Shown: positions 1 to 10,528 of the stretch, piece after piece
Layout of the letters: every line of letters starts with the position of its first letter
Numbering within the stretch: the stretch's first letter is position 1
NCBI GenBank assembly: GCA_018398765.1
Contig: JAHBMJ010004375.1
Coordinates: forward strand, 6,777 to 56,479
DNA length: 49,703 nt
Direction of reading: 5' to 3'
Source of the DNA: Chromera velia
Lineage: Eukaryota; Sar; Chromeraceae
Notes under the pieces: generated by a model
The model's input: the letters and a program-made list of their open reading frames with translations, nothing else
Told to the model about the DNA's origin: nothing
The model's database searches: none
Program-made: the position numbers and the translations under genes

Positions 1-588
1 CCCCCGCGGGAAAACTTGAAAAGCCGCGGAACCCCCCCTTCCCCGGGAAAAAAGCCCGGGGGTATACTCTGACGCACGCATATGCATAGCGCAAATTCAG
101 CCTTTCCGCGGTCGCTTTCCAGGGCCACCCATCTGACGCACGCATGCATGGCGACGGGTTCACGCTTTTCTGGACCATTTGGGCGGGATCTTTCCGGGGC
201 CTTTTGACTGCTGGGGTATTTTTGTTTTGTAAGTGCCCCCCGCTTCGCTTTCCGGGGCCATGCATGCATGCTGGCAGGGGCGGGCCCGCGCATGGCCCGC
301 GCGCACGAAAATCGGATCCATAAGCTATAGCCAGCATGCGAAGAATCGGATCGGCGCTGCCGTCTCTCAGCCAGAGCTGAGAGTTCTTAAATTCAAAGCT
401 TCGCTTGATCTGAGAGCACAGCCCGTGCTTGACACTTTGTGTCCGGCTGTATGTATGCCAATTGGAAGATTGCAGAGTTCATATATGGCTTTGCAAGGCA
501 CTGCTTGACGAGAGTTGAAGAGCAGCCCGTTTTCATGTGAGCAACAGTTGTCATTTTATGCATTCTGCGCGTTCTTGACAGTGGTTCG
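1..588. other. upstream spacer of DUSP12, no gene seen
   Basis: No credible coding region. The left part has GC-rich patches and a loosely repeated phrase (TCTGACGCACGCAT occurs near 69 and, one base different, near 132). A GC-rich islet at about 270-308 contains GCGCGC at 299-304, 290 bp before the DUSP12 start codon, and may be part of its promoter region. Short open frames here look random in composition. Confidence 0.6.
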
Positions 589-3500
589 ATGCCCCTCACC
601 AAGGTCTATCCCCGTCTATATCTGGGAGATTTCTCAGCGGCTTCTGACAAGACTGCGCTTGAGCATGCAGGTATTCGGGCCGTAATTTCGTGCGGTAACG
701 AGCTCTGTGTGCCGCAATGGGTAAAGGGGGCCGTGAGGAAAGAGGGAAAGAACAAATTTCGACAAGACGCGTGGATGTGGCACCACGCTTCGTTTTTTGA
801 CCTTGACACTGCCGACCTGCTGGAAGTCATCCCAGACGCTCTTCGGTCCGTCTACACCGGTGCACAATGAATTGTCCCATTTCCTTCAATTTCGAGCAGC
901 TTTTGTTTAAAAAGCAGGCATAAAAAGCAGGCATTTGTTTGACCTTGTTCCCTCCTCAATAGGTCAACCTGCCTTGACTCCTATCTGTGCTTTCTCTCGT
1001 TCAGACCTGCAAGCATGCCGCGCTTCTGTCTGCTCTGATCCCACTTCCCGTCTTCTCTCTCCCTCTCTTCTCCCCTGCCCCCACTGCGCCCTGCATGGGT
1101 CTCTCTCTGCGATATGGACGATCGAATTGATGGAAAACACTGAAAAGGGTGTCTGGCTACGTCTGCGGTATCTGTATTCGTTTCTTTTCATTGTGTGTTT
1201 GCGCCGTCGCCTCGCCCTGCCTGAACTTCGCTGGAGTGGAATGGTTCAATGCCAGCTAAAAAATCTTCCGAATTTCTAACACCCTGCGCATATCTGAAGC
1301 CGCTCCTTGTCTGTCCCTCTTATACTTCTTTCTCTCATAAATAAGCAAACTGTCGGCCCTACTTCCACGCCCTCCAATGTCATTCAAACCAAATCCATCA
1401 GCCAGCACTGCCTACCTCACGGTCAATCTGCAGATTTATCGAAAAGGCGCACGACGAGTACCATGAAGCTTCTGTTCTGGTGCACTGGTCAGCCGGGTGC
1501 ATTTTTTCCTGCATGTCTCCATGCGTCTCGTCTGATGGTGTCCGTTTCAGAATCCATCGAGTTCATACTTGTCAGTTTCTCAAATGTCGTTTTGTGATCG
1601 TTCAATGAGACTTCAGTCATGTGCAAATATGTGTATTCTCGTGGTACATGCCCGTTCTACGTTCCCTTTTTCCAGAATTGGTATTAATATGTGAAGTGGG
1701 AAGAGGAAAAAAAAAAAAAAAAAGAATTACCTGAGAGAGCGGGAGGGGTGGGTGGAAGAGACGGGGCCTGAAGCGCGACCAAACAAGACAAAGCAAGGCT
1801 GTTCATGGTTTTTCTCTCTGTTTCTCTTCATCCCTGACTCAGACCCTCATCATTACTCAGTCACTGATCACTGGCTTCCCTGCATCGTTGCATCGTTCCT
1901 TTCTTCCATCCTCTCTCCTTCCTTGCTTGCTTTGTAGTCATGCTGGGGTCTCACGGAGCGTTTCAGTTGTCCTTGGTAAGTCTGCCTGTCTCAGTAGCGG
2001 TCCTCAGAATGACCTGTCCGTCTAGCCAAACTCCGGGGGGGGGGTTGCTTATGACACTATTTGGTCCCGAATGTATTTCTGCGTCTTCTCTCTCTTTTTC
2101 TGTCCCCAATGCTGCTTCGAATCTGCGTATACACTCACACCGCTTTCTTTTTCCGTCCTGCAACAAAAGTTTCGTCGCGATCGAGCAGTGCCAGATCTTC
2201 GTCTGCCTGCCTTTTCCCTCTCCGCATGCAGCGTATGCAATGCACAAAGACAGGAAGACGGCGAAGGCTGCTTATGGAGTGTTGAAGGAGAGGTACCCAG
2301 AGGCCCATCCTCGTCCGGAATTCATCAGGCAGTTGATCATTTTTGAGGAACTGGGGTGGCCTCTTGACGGCATCAGCACTTCTCAGAAGGAAGTTCCCTC
2401 TTCTGCTCTTTCTTTTTCTTCTTCCTCTGCCCCCACGCCGTCTTCATCTTCTTCTTTGTCCTCCCTGAGAGTTGCCAGAGGGGTGCGAACGTTCCAAGAG
2501 AGAGACGGAAAGACACCAGAAGCCCTATCTGTAGTCTTTCGACGTCTTCGGAAGAACAAGCGGAATGAGAGCAAAACGAAAGGAAACGAAAACCAGAGTG
2601 TCAGTGCGCAGAAAGAGAAAGGAGATGATCCACTAGCGGGGAGGGAGACGGAAGACGTCAAGAAATCTGATTTTCTTGTGAGAAAAACCAGCAGCGAAAG
2701 AACGAAAACTTGGGGAAGTACTCTTATTGAAGCAACGAATTCCGAGATAAAACCATCAGAGCATGTAGTTGAGAAGGGGAGCCCTCCTTTGCTTTCTTGC
2801 ACAGAAGAGAAGAGTCAACTTCCAAATCCGCAGCCTGACCCTGAAACATCAGAAGATCTTTCCGTTCCTTCTATGAACATCTCTTCGTCCTCTGCCTCGG
2901 CCACTCCGGCTCCCGCCCCAGCTTCTGTAAACGCACATTCTGGTGTTGAACCTTGCCCGGAGAAGTGCAATTCAGTGTGCAGGGAGGAAGGGAGAGGGGA
3001 GGACGGCAGTGCGTCGATTCAAAGCAAAGAAGAAGGAGGAATAGAACGATCAGTCGGTCATAAGAGACAAGCAGACTCAGCTGTGCCTGCCGCGTCTTCT
3101 GATGATCCTTTCGAGGAATTTCTAGTTGAATCGGAGGAGGGTGGGACTGTCTCTCCGTCTCCTTCATTTTCCTTCTCCTGCCGATCATGTCGTCGGGTTC
3201 TCTTCTACTCAGACCTCCTCACAGGACACGAACCCAAAAATGGTGGAGGCGATCTGTGCACCTCTCTATTTGTGGAGCCTCTTGACTGGATGGGTGATCT
3301 GGTGCGTGCGTCAGTCTTCTTCTCTTTTTCTTTCCGTCCTGTGTGCTGGCACAGAAGAAAGAAACCCTAGTGCCTTTTCCCGTCTCTTCCTTCCGTTCCG
3401 TCTCCTTCTGCTTCGTGCATGCAGTCCCTTTATTCGAGTGTGTGTCAACGGGCGCAATTAATGCAGAATTCTTGTTTCACAAGGCTCCCTGCCTGAGAAG

Positions 3501-4123
3501 GCATTTGAATTGAAATCTGCCGCTCCTTCTGGTTTTTGTTTCAAGAATCTTTTTCGATACATTCAGGCGGTGGTCAGTCTGTCATTTTTTCTTTGGATCA
3601 TTTGAATATGAAATGGCGAATGCAGAGTGCCCCCACAGGAAAAATCTTTTGCCCCAACACGAGAGTACGTCATTTGGATGGCCCGCATGCCTCCCTGTTC
3701 TATGAATTTCTTCTGTCTTTCTGTTTGCCCTAGTTTTGTTCGGTCTGTGCCCCTGCCTGCCATTCAGGTTGTCTACATGTGCAGCCAAGTATTCAGCAAG
3801 ACATTGCCAGAAGAGTCTTCTCATCCCTTCTTTCTTCTCTTCTGTTCTTCTTCTTCTTCCATTTGTCTCTTCGCCTCTGCTTTTATTTTCTTATCTTCTT
3901 TTTCTTTTTTCCCCCGAAAAATGTCTCCGTCCTTGCCACCCTCTGCTTTGAAAATATGCGACTCCTTCACTGAAAACCTGTTCATGGTAGAATGCTCCTC
4001 GTCGGTGTTCCTCTCCAAGGCTGTCAGTTCTGCGCGTCACTTTCTGCTTCCTTGTGTGCGCATACCTGCGTGAGTGCGTGCGAGGGTACGCGTGTGGACG
4101 CATATTTCCATGCGCTTGTCTCC

Positions 4124-4167
<44 letters not shown>

Positions 4168-4445
4168 TTCTCTCCTTCGCTCTTTCTCTCTTTCTCTCTT
4201 TCTCTCTCTCTGTCTATCTGTCTGTCTGTCTGTCTGTCTACGTGCGTGTGTGTGTGTGTGTGTGTGCTCAGTGCAAGGCAAAGCTGGGGTCCTACGCGTG
4301 GTCGGGAACAAAATGTGCTTGCGGCCGGTGGGAGGCGCCAGGGTTCCAGGTCAGCTGGGGATGCGGGGAGCACACTGCAATTGCATGTGGGGCTGGCGTG
4401 CGTCGTTCTGGAGGTCAGCACGTCAGGCAGAAATCCATGGTGTAA
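589..4445 (+). CDS. DUSP12: dual-specificity phosphatase 12 / YVH1 homologue, 6 exons
   Basis: Exons by phase: 589-845, 1434-1487, 1938-1975, 2232-3301, 3626-3664, 4272-4445 (1632 nt, 543 aa). The N-terminal dual-specificity phosphatase domain (about residues 1-155) starts VYPRLYLGDF. It carries the P-loop HCHAGVSRS with Cys104 and Arg110; D71 or D73 is the probable general acid. The codon for Cys104 is split by intron 2, so the unspliced frame falsely reads HW. Residues about 155-430 are a Ser/Glu-rich, low-complexity linker. The C-terminus is the YVH1 zinc-binding domain: CRSCRRVLFYSDLLTGHE, then CTSLFVEPLDWMGDL, CPNTRCKAKLGSYAW and KCACGRWEAPGF. YVH1 proteins are known to release Mrt4 during late 60S ribosome maturation and use this zinc domain. 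The linker makes it longer than the ~340-aa human protein. Exon 5 (39 nt) is the least certain. Confidence 0.9.
4120..4266 (+). repeat. CT / CTGT / GT compound microsatellite in DUSP12 intron 5
   Basis: A CT-rich tract with TTTC interruptions runs into CTGT repeats and then GT repeats, ending about six bases before the 3' splice site of DUSP12 exon 6. It probably serves as the polypyrimidine region of that acceptor. Open frames through it encode only Leu/Ser or Cys/Val runs. Confidence 0.9.
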
Positions 4446-4493
4446 AAATTATTCTTTGTGCAGTTAGTGGGAAGGTCATTCGGTGCTCTCCTT

Positions 4494-4615
4494 CTCTCTG
4501 TCTCTCTCTCACACACACATACACAAGCACGCGTTGAAACAAAGACAGACAGACAGACAGACAGACAGACACACACACACACACAGACAGACAGATTGAC
4601 AGAAAGAGCAGGCAG
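4494..4615. repeat. CT, CA and GACA simple repeats
   Basis: Just after the DUSP12 stop codon: CT repeats, CA repeats, about seven GACA units, more CA, then GACA. No coding content. Confidence 0.85.
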
Positions 4616-4888
4616 ACACAAGGGAAGAAAGAACGGAAAAAGTTGTATCCTGTGAAGTCATACAGCGGATCCATAAGATAGACACTGCATGATCGAGACT
4701 GTTTTTAATTCAAATTTCTGAATGTGATCGATGGATATGAGTGCAGGTACACAAATCGAGGGTAGACGCCCTCGAAGGCCGTCAAAGTGCCCCAGCGCGG
4801 GGGCCCGACCCTGGCTCCATGTTTTGATTTCTTCTTTGACAGCCGGCCGAGGACTATCTGACGACTGGATCAATGTTTAGAGGGGTTT

Positions 4889-4925
<37 letters not shown>
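4889..4925. repeat. TA/CA microsatellite
   Basis: About nine TA units followed directly by about eleven CA units. Flanking sequence from 4620 to 5140 shows no gene. Confidence 0.85.
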
Positions 4926-4927
<2 letters not shown>

Positions 4928-5259
4928 CAAAAAGTATGATATGAAGTTTAACAGTTTTTAAAACTAGTAGTTTTGAAACCCTTTTTTCGTTTTTGAGTGG
5001 AAAAGCGTTCCCGATCACGAAAAGGATGAAAGGGGACAAAAGCATGTCGAATCAGGTTAAGGAATATCACTATATGACTCGGACTTAGGAGCGAGGTCAG
5101 AAACCCAGTTTTAACCTATAGGTTTTAACTTTTCAACCTGAAGGAAGGGTGCAATGTGAAGGAAGGGTGTGGTTGCGTGTGGTTGAAGCGGGTCAAAGTT
5201 TTTGTGTCACAGTTACTCTGCTTGCTTTCAGACGGTTTGTTCATCGATCGATGGTGAAT

Positions 5260-6100
5260 TTTTTATCTTCTCATTCAGTCTCAATCTTTTTTTCTTTTCT
5301 CTTCCCTTTCTCAGACTCAGAGTGTGAAACCTGTCTTTTTTATCACTCCCTCTATCACTTCACCCCTCTTAGTCAGACAGAACGATAAGAAGGAACTCAT
5401 AAGAAGAGAGAGGGTTTTCCATTCCCTTCTGTGTGTCTCGGGAAAAGAATGTTCTTGGTGACTCTGAAAAGCGTGAAAGAAAAGAGAAGTGAACACTCAA
5501 TTTCCCTAACGCTTTCCTTTTTCTTCTCTGTTTGAAAGTTTCTTTTCTGCAACTCCCCCTGTCACCTCACCCTTTTTGAATCGGACAGAACAACAAGAAG
5601 CGACCCATAAGAAGAGAGAGGGTTTTCCATTCCCCTCTGTGCGTCTTGGAAAAAGAACGTTCTTGGTTACTCAGAAAAGCATGAAAGAAAACAGAAGAGT
5701 ACTTCTCTCTTTTTCTCACCTAGTCTCAATTCTTCGTTCTTTTTTCTCGCTCTCAGACCGGTTGAAGTTTCGTTTCTTGTCACTCTCCCTGTTACTTCAT
5801 CTTTCTGAGTCAGACAGACGATAAGAAGCAACCCATAAGAAGAGAGAGGGCTTTACCGTTCCCCTTTGCGCGTCTCGGGAAAAGAAACTTTGAACGTTCT
5901 GGGTTACTCTGAAACATATGAAATAAACGTGTTCTCTCTCTCACTTGGTCTTAATCTCTTCTCTCAAAGTCTCAATTCTTTCTCTCCCTTTTTCTCTTGC
6001 GTTTCAGCACTAAAAGTCATTTCGCTTTTGGCAACATTTTGTCTAGCATTTTGTCCCTCTGCCAGATGGCCTCAGATCGGAACGAGAAAGTCATTCAGAT
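5260..6100. repeat. tandem array of ~208-229 bp units, about four diverged copies
   Basis: A phrase beginning near ACGATAAGAAG and running on through AAGAAGAGAGAGGG recurs at about 5382, 5590 and 5819, giving spacings of 208 and 229 bp. A degraded further copy ends near 6100. The pyrimidine-rich half of each unit (AGTCTCAAT, then CTCAGAC) also recurs, starting near 5277. Open frames inside are Ser/Phe/Leu-rich and change between copies, so I read this as a non-coding satellite-like array. Confidence 0.75.
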
Positions 6101-7000
6101 AAAGGAAAAATGATGCCGCGTATGTTTTTTCTTCAATTGTAAACCATTTGCGGCACAGACTAGACCTATGTGGGCCGGCCAAGGAGGTCTGATGCGTCTA
6201 GACGCTTTCTTTGGAAGCTGCACGTCGGACATTCAGCATTGGGGCGGGAGGCCAATCCTACAGACATAAATCCTAATCCTAATCAGGCTTAACAAATTAT
6301 GAAAAGCAGACTGATTAGAGTCCAATAATTTGCGTGACGATAAATCAAAAACTCAACTTTGAAAAAAGAATTCAGAAAGTCTGAAATATACGTTATGAAA
6401 TAAATGCTAATTATTACTAGCTAGCTTAATTAAGGCTCAAAGCTAAGCTTAAAGGTGCATGAAAAAGTTAGGCGGTGACAGGTGTTTTTTGGCAAATTCT
6501 TCCCTCTTCACCTCTGTTAGACCTCCCAACAGACTTTAATTCATGTGATCGTTACGCGGATCGAGTCACACGTTAACAGACGTTACTAGACACATGCATC
6601 AATTGTCTGCCGTTTCCACTCGAGCAAGACAAAAAGAAAAGCCTCAGCAAAAAACAAAAAGAGAAAGAAACAGGATTCCTCTTACAGGAAACAACATAAG
6701 AGAGAAAAACGTAATACAGTTCAAACAAACATACATTCAGAAATATATAGAAATACACATACAATATATAAGCCGAACCTAGGGGAGAACCCGCCAGGGA
6801 ACTGACAGTATCTGACAGTTACTGACTGTTACCGACACCGTGAGGTCTTTTAGCCAGGGAGTGGAAGGATAGACAGACAGACTATATGGTTTCGTTATGT
6901 TTTTTCCCTTCTTTTTCTTCGAACATGACTAGGAACATGAACACAACAAACAAAAGGAAAGAAAGCAACAAAGACAGAGTCTGACAGAGAGAGAGACTGT
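6101..7000. other. spacer, nothing recognised
   Basis: AT-rich from about 6290 to 6780. Contains a local ACTG-rich patch (about 6800-6835) and two near-copies of a phrase around AACACAACA(A)ACA, the second continuing in the repeat block that follows. No gene, RNA or mobile-element signature was seen. Confidence 0.5.
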
Positions 7001-7530
7001 ATGTCTAGCTGTATGTTTCTTTTTTTCTCTTCTTTTCAGAAAGACAGACAGACAGACAGACAGACAGACTGTATGGCTTCTTTCCTTCCTCTTCTTTATG
7101 AACACAACACAACAGACAAAAAGAAAGAAAGCAACAAAGACAAAAGAAGAACAGATAGATTAAGACATATAGATAGACAGAAAGAAAGGAAGGAAGGAAG
7201 AAAGAAAGAAAGAAGGCAAGCAAGCAAGCAAGCAAGAAAGAAAGAAAGAAAGAAAAGAAAGAAAGAAAGAAAGAAAATAAAAACAGCGAAGGAAGCAAGA
7301 AAGAAAGAAAGGGGAAAGGGAATGACGAAAGGGGGAGAAGGAAAGAAGGAAGGAAGGAAGGATGGATGGAAGGAAGGAAGCAAGCAAGGAAGGAAGGAGG
7401 GAAGGGAGGAATTAAGGAAGGAAGGAAGGAAGCAAGCAAGGAAGGAGGGAAGGGAGGAATTAAGGAAGGAAGGAAGGAAGGAAGGAAGGAAGGAACGAAC
7501 GAACGAACGAACGAACGAACGAACAGAGAA
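7001..7530. repeat. long GACA / GAAA / GGAA / GAAC microsatellite block
   Basis: Successive tracts: GACA (about 7040-7068), GAAA and GCAA (about 7170-7310), GGAA with an internal ~60-bp duplication (about 7366-7427 repeats as 7426-7487), then seven GAAC units (about 7495-7523). All six frames give only Lys/Glu/Arg or Phe/Leu/Ser runs, so no protein is called. It lies 3' of the minus-strand gene at 8120-8479. Confidence 0.9.
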
Positions 7531-8119
7531 GGGTCCATCTTCCTTCCTGTTGACAATCAAGCGAACGGCCACAAAAAGTCAGGAGGCCGAAAGAAGAGGC
7601 AGCTCGGCAAATTGACTATTAATTGTTAACGCATGACAGTGCATACAGGGTACCAAAAAATGCGGAGTCCGTCCGGCTTGGGAGGCCGTCGCTAGAGCTC
7701 CATGCAGGCCGACCCGCCCGAACAGAAAGACAGTGAGTGAAGTGCCGTGTCTTCTCGTTTCCTTACCACACCTCAACGTACACTGAGGGCTTTTCCACCG
7801 TTCACTTTCCTTTTTGAAGCCAAACAACCCAGAAATGCGCGGCACCTTTCTCCAAAAACCTCCCAGCCAGTTACAATCCGTCTACACACGCGCAAGGCAG
7901 GCCATCTTGCTTCTTCCATTGAGAAGGGCAACGGGGTTGCACTATTGGGAAAGGAGAGGGGGAGCGGACACGCACCTTCTCGAGTCCGCCACTGGAGGTC
8001 GCAATGAGTGAACGGAGCACAAAGGGATGAGCTTGGGCGGTCAATCAGGAGATATTCGAAGGAACCGCACATGTCTCCGTCCACGTCGATTGATGAGGAG
8101 ACGGCAGCTCCCTATCGTC

Positions 8120-8479
8120 CTAAGATAACCCCTCGTCCTTCTTCCTCTTCTGCTCCTTCGCTTCCTTGAATGCTCGCTCAATAGCCTCGTTGATTCTTTT
8201 CCGTGTCCCCTCTTTGTCCTTCACCATGTTCAACATGCCCTCTTCGATGTCCCATTTGCTGTAACCCTTCTCATCCGCTTCCATAATTCCTTTCATGATC
8301 CCAGTGAGAACGGCGGCTTTAACGGCGTCCTGGGTAGCCTTCGGGTTTAACCTTTTATCGTCCCCCGACGCATACAGAGTCACGACGCTCATCCGAGCTG
8401 ACCGCAAGTCAAGGGGGCGAAGCAGAAACCCAGAGGCAGTGCAAAAGAACAACAACAGGAGGAGAAATACCTCGCGCAT
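8120..8479 (-). CDS. small secretory or plastid-targeted protein of unknown function
   Basis: Single exon, 119 aa, read from the ATG at 8479; the open frame continues upstream only through non-ATG codons. Residues 1-15 form a strong signal peptide (MREVFLLLLLFFCTASG). Next comes FLLRPLDLRSARMS, basic, hydroxylated and poor in acid, starting with Phe. This resembles the bipartite leader of proteins entering complex plastids. The mature part (about residues 35-119) is charged and probably helical, ending in a Lys-rich coiled segment (RAFKEAKEQKRKKDEG). I do not recognise a family. It is divergent to the GT64-like gene, with 718 bp between the start codons. The gene call is fairly good; targeting is inference. 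Confidence 0.6.
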   Translation of the reverse strand: MREVFLLLLLFFCTASGFLLRPLDLRSARMSVVTLYASGDDKRLNPKATQDAVKAAVLTGIMKGIMEADEKGYSKWDIEEGMLNMVKDKEGTRKRINEAIERAFKEAKEQKRKKDEGLS

Positions 8480-9197
8480 TGTGTCAGAGCAACGCTGAGT
8501 CAAAAATGTCTCTTCGAACTAAACGCACGCTTTGAGTTTTCGTCGAGAGGATGACGGATCACAGAAATAAGTCGTGATTCCTCCTTGCAAACTGATACCT
8601 CCCATGCATGTGCATGTGGGCTTCTGCAGATCAATCAAAGATGTGGTGGTAAACACCTCGAAAAACAGAGAGTCGAATGTCCGATCGAAAGTCGTCGTCC
8701 CGTTTTGATCTCATGTGGCTAAAAAAAAAAAAAAAGATCGCAAGTGCGTTGCGTGGCGTGCCGCGGCGGCGGCGCGCGATTGGCATGCGGCGGGGCGGCC
8801 GCCGGGCGGAGCCCGCGCGGTTGGCGTATGGTTAAATTGGGCCCCAACCCCTAGCTTCTTTTGCCCTTAATTTGCATGGGTATCTTCGAGTAATTTTGGG
8901 TGCATTTCTTTGCCGATATTACAGCCTTCTGCGACCAGCCGCGGCAAGTCAGAACCTCCAGCTCTCCCATTCAACACCGCCGGGTGAACTAGTCAATGCC
9001 ACTTCCGCACCAGCTCATTAATTGCCGTATTGATCGACCAGCTTTTCTTCGGGCAGAAAGCGCTGCGCAGGCACGGAGACGGCGAGGTGCTGTTGTCTGT
9101 GCCGTTCGCCCACCCTCAATCTTCCACTGCTCGTCAATGCCTTGGTGAAGACTCAACGGGCTCATGAGCGGGTGATTTCCCCATCTTGCTCAACGCG
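8480..9197. promoter_or_regulatory. divergent intergenic region with GC-rich islet
   Basis: Lies between two head-to-head genes, so it should hold both promoters. A very GC-rich islet at about 8750-8825 contains GCGCGC (8772-8777), 295 bp from the minus-strand start and 426 bp from the plus-strand start. A poly-A tract precedes it at about 8720-8734. No TATA box can be assigned with confidence. Confidence 0.4.
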
Positions 9198-10278
9198 ATG
9201 AGAGCAGGGAGGCACATCCGGTTGTTACTTCGCTACGTCGGTCTTCTTCCACTCGTTCTTCCCGCAGTCAGGATACCGAGTGCTGTTGGTCCCTCTATTT
9301 CCCTTTCCTTCCGGGAGCAGAATGCAGGAGGTGAAAAAACACGCATAGACCGACACAGACATTCGGAAAAATTCCTGAAAGGGCCGGGACGAGAATGCGA
9401 ACAGATGAGGGCCGCGGGCTTCCAAGCTGTTTGGAAGGAACCGGAAGATTCGTCGGCCGTCAGCGTCACCAGCCTGCCCGCACTCAGCATGACTGATGTG
9501 CAAGACGCGCAGATCAATGACGATCAGCCTGTGACTGTACTTGTGCGCATGGGGGATAGTCGTGTGAAATTTTGGTTCAACATGTTCTTCACAGATCTTG
9601 ACCTGTGCCCTCATGTCGGCCGTTTTATTTTTGACTGGTGGGGGGATGGAGATTTATTCTCAGAGACGCGAATGCACGAATCCCTGGATCAGACGAACAG
9701 AGACAAGATCAAAACCTACCTTGACTCTGGAAGAGTCCGCGTGGTGACGGGACGCGAATACTCTCACAGGTATTTCCGCCCCGAGGGACTAAACACAACC
9801 CTAGTCCTAAACCTAGACGACGACTCCTTCCTCAATTGCCAGGGTCTCCGGTCCCTTTTGGCAGCAGCAGCAGAGTCCAATGGTAAAAAAATAATCACAT
9901 TCCACAATTTTACCCGATCCCTGGCGACGTACGGGGCCGCTCGCACGGAGCAGCACCCGTGTGACGCGTCTTTGGGATACGACTATGAGTTCCCCCCCCA
10001 TGCCTGGGAAAACCCGGGCAGTCTGAAACCGCTGGGTGCGATGGTTCTCCCTGGTCTTTCCCTGATCCCCTCCCTCTTGTTCGACGTTTACGAGAAGAGA
10101 ATGCCCGCAGGATTGTTGAAAGAGATCACTAAGACTGTTGACTGTGACGACATTGCATTGAGCGTGCTCACTGCACTTGAGAATAAGGAGACAGACAGCG
10201 AGGCAGGGATCGCAGTGAAGTTGGGAGAGGGGGGGTGGTTTCTTTGGTTTGACGATGGCCTTGTCAGTCGAAATTTTC

Positions 10279-10310
<32 letters not shown>

Positions 10311-10362
10311 GCTTGCTTGCTTGCTTGCTTTCCTTCTTTCTTTCTTTCTTTCTTTCTTTCCT

Positions 10363-10393
<31 letters not shown>

Positions 10394-10456
10394 CTTTTCT
10401 CTCTCTCTCACTTTCTTTCTCTCACTCACTTTCTCTCTCTCTCCCTTTCTTTCGTT

Positions 10457-10492
<36 letters not shown>

Positions 10493-10496
10493 TCGT

Positions 10497-10528
<32 letters not shown>

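Noticed and set aside
1471-1500. DUSP12 catalytic motif reading HWSAG, suggesting a dead phosphatase
   Set aside because: Splicing at GTCAGC (1488) to 1938 restores HCHAGVSRSV in frame, so the apparent loss of Cys is an intron artefact.
3992-4537. Plus-strand open frame of 181 codons overlapping the DUSP12 3' end
   Set aside because: Composed mostly of Ser/Leu and Cys/Val from CT and GT repeats; the true last exon uses a different frame with the YVH1 zinc motif.
7001-7615. Open frames of 150-200 residues rich in Lys/Glu/Arg or Phe/Leu/Ser
   Set aside because: They are direct translations of GAAA/GGAA microsatellites; both strands stay open because the repeat lacks stop codons.
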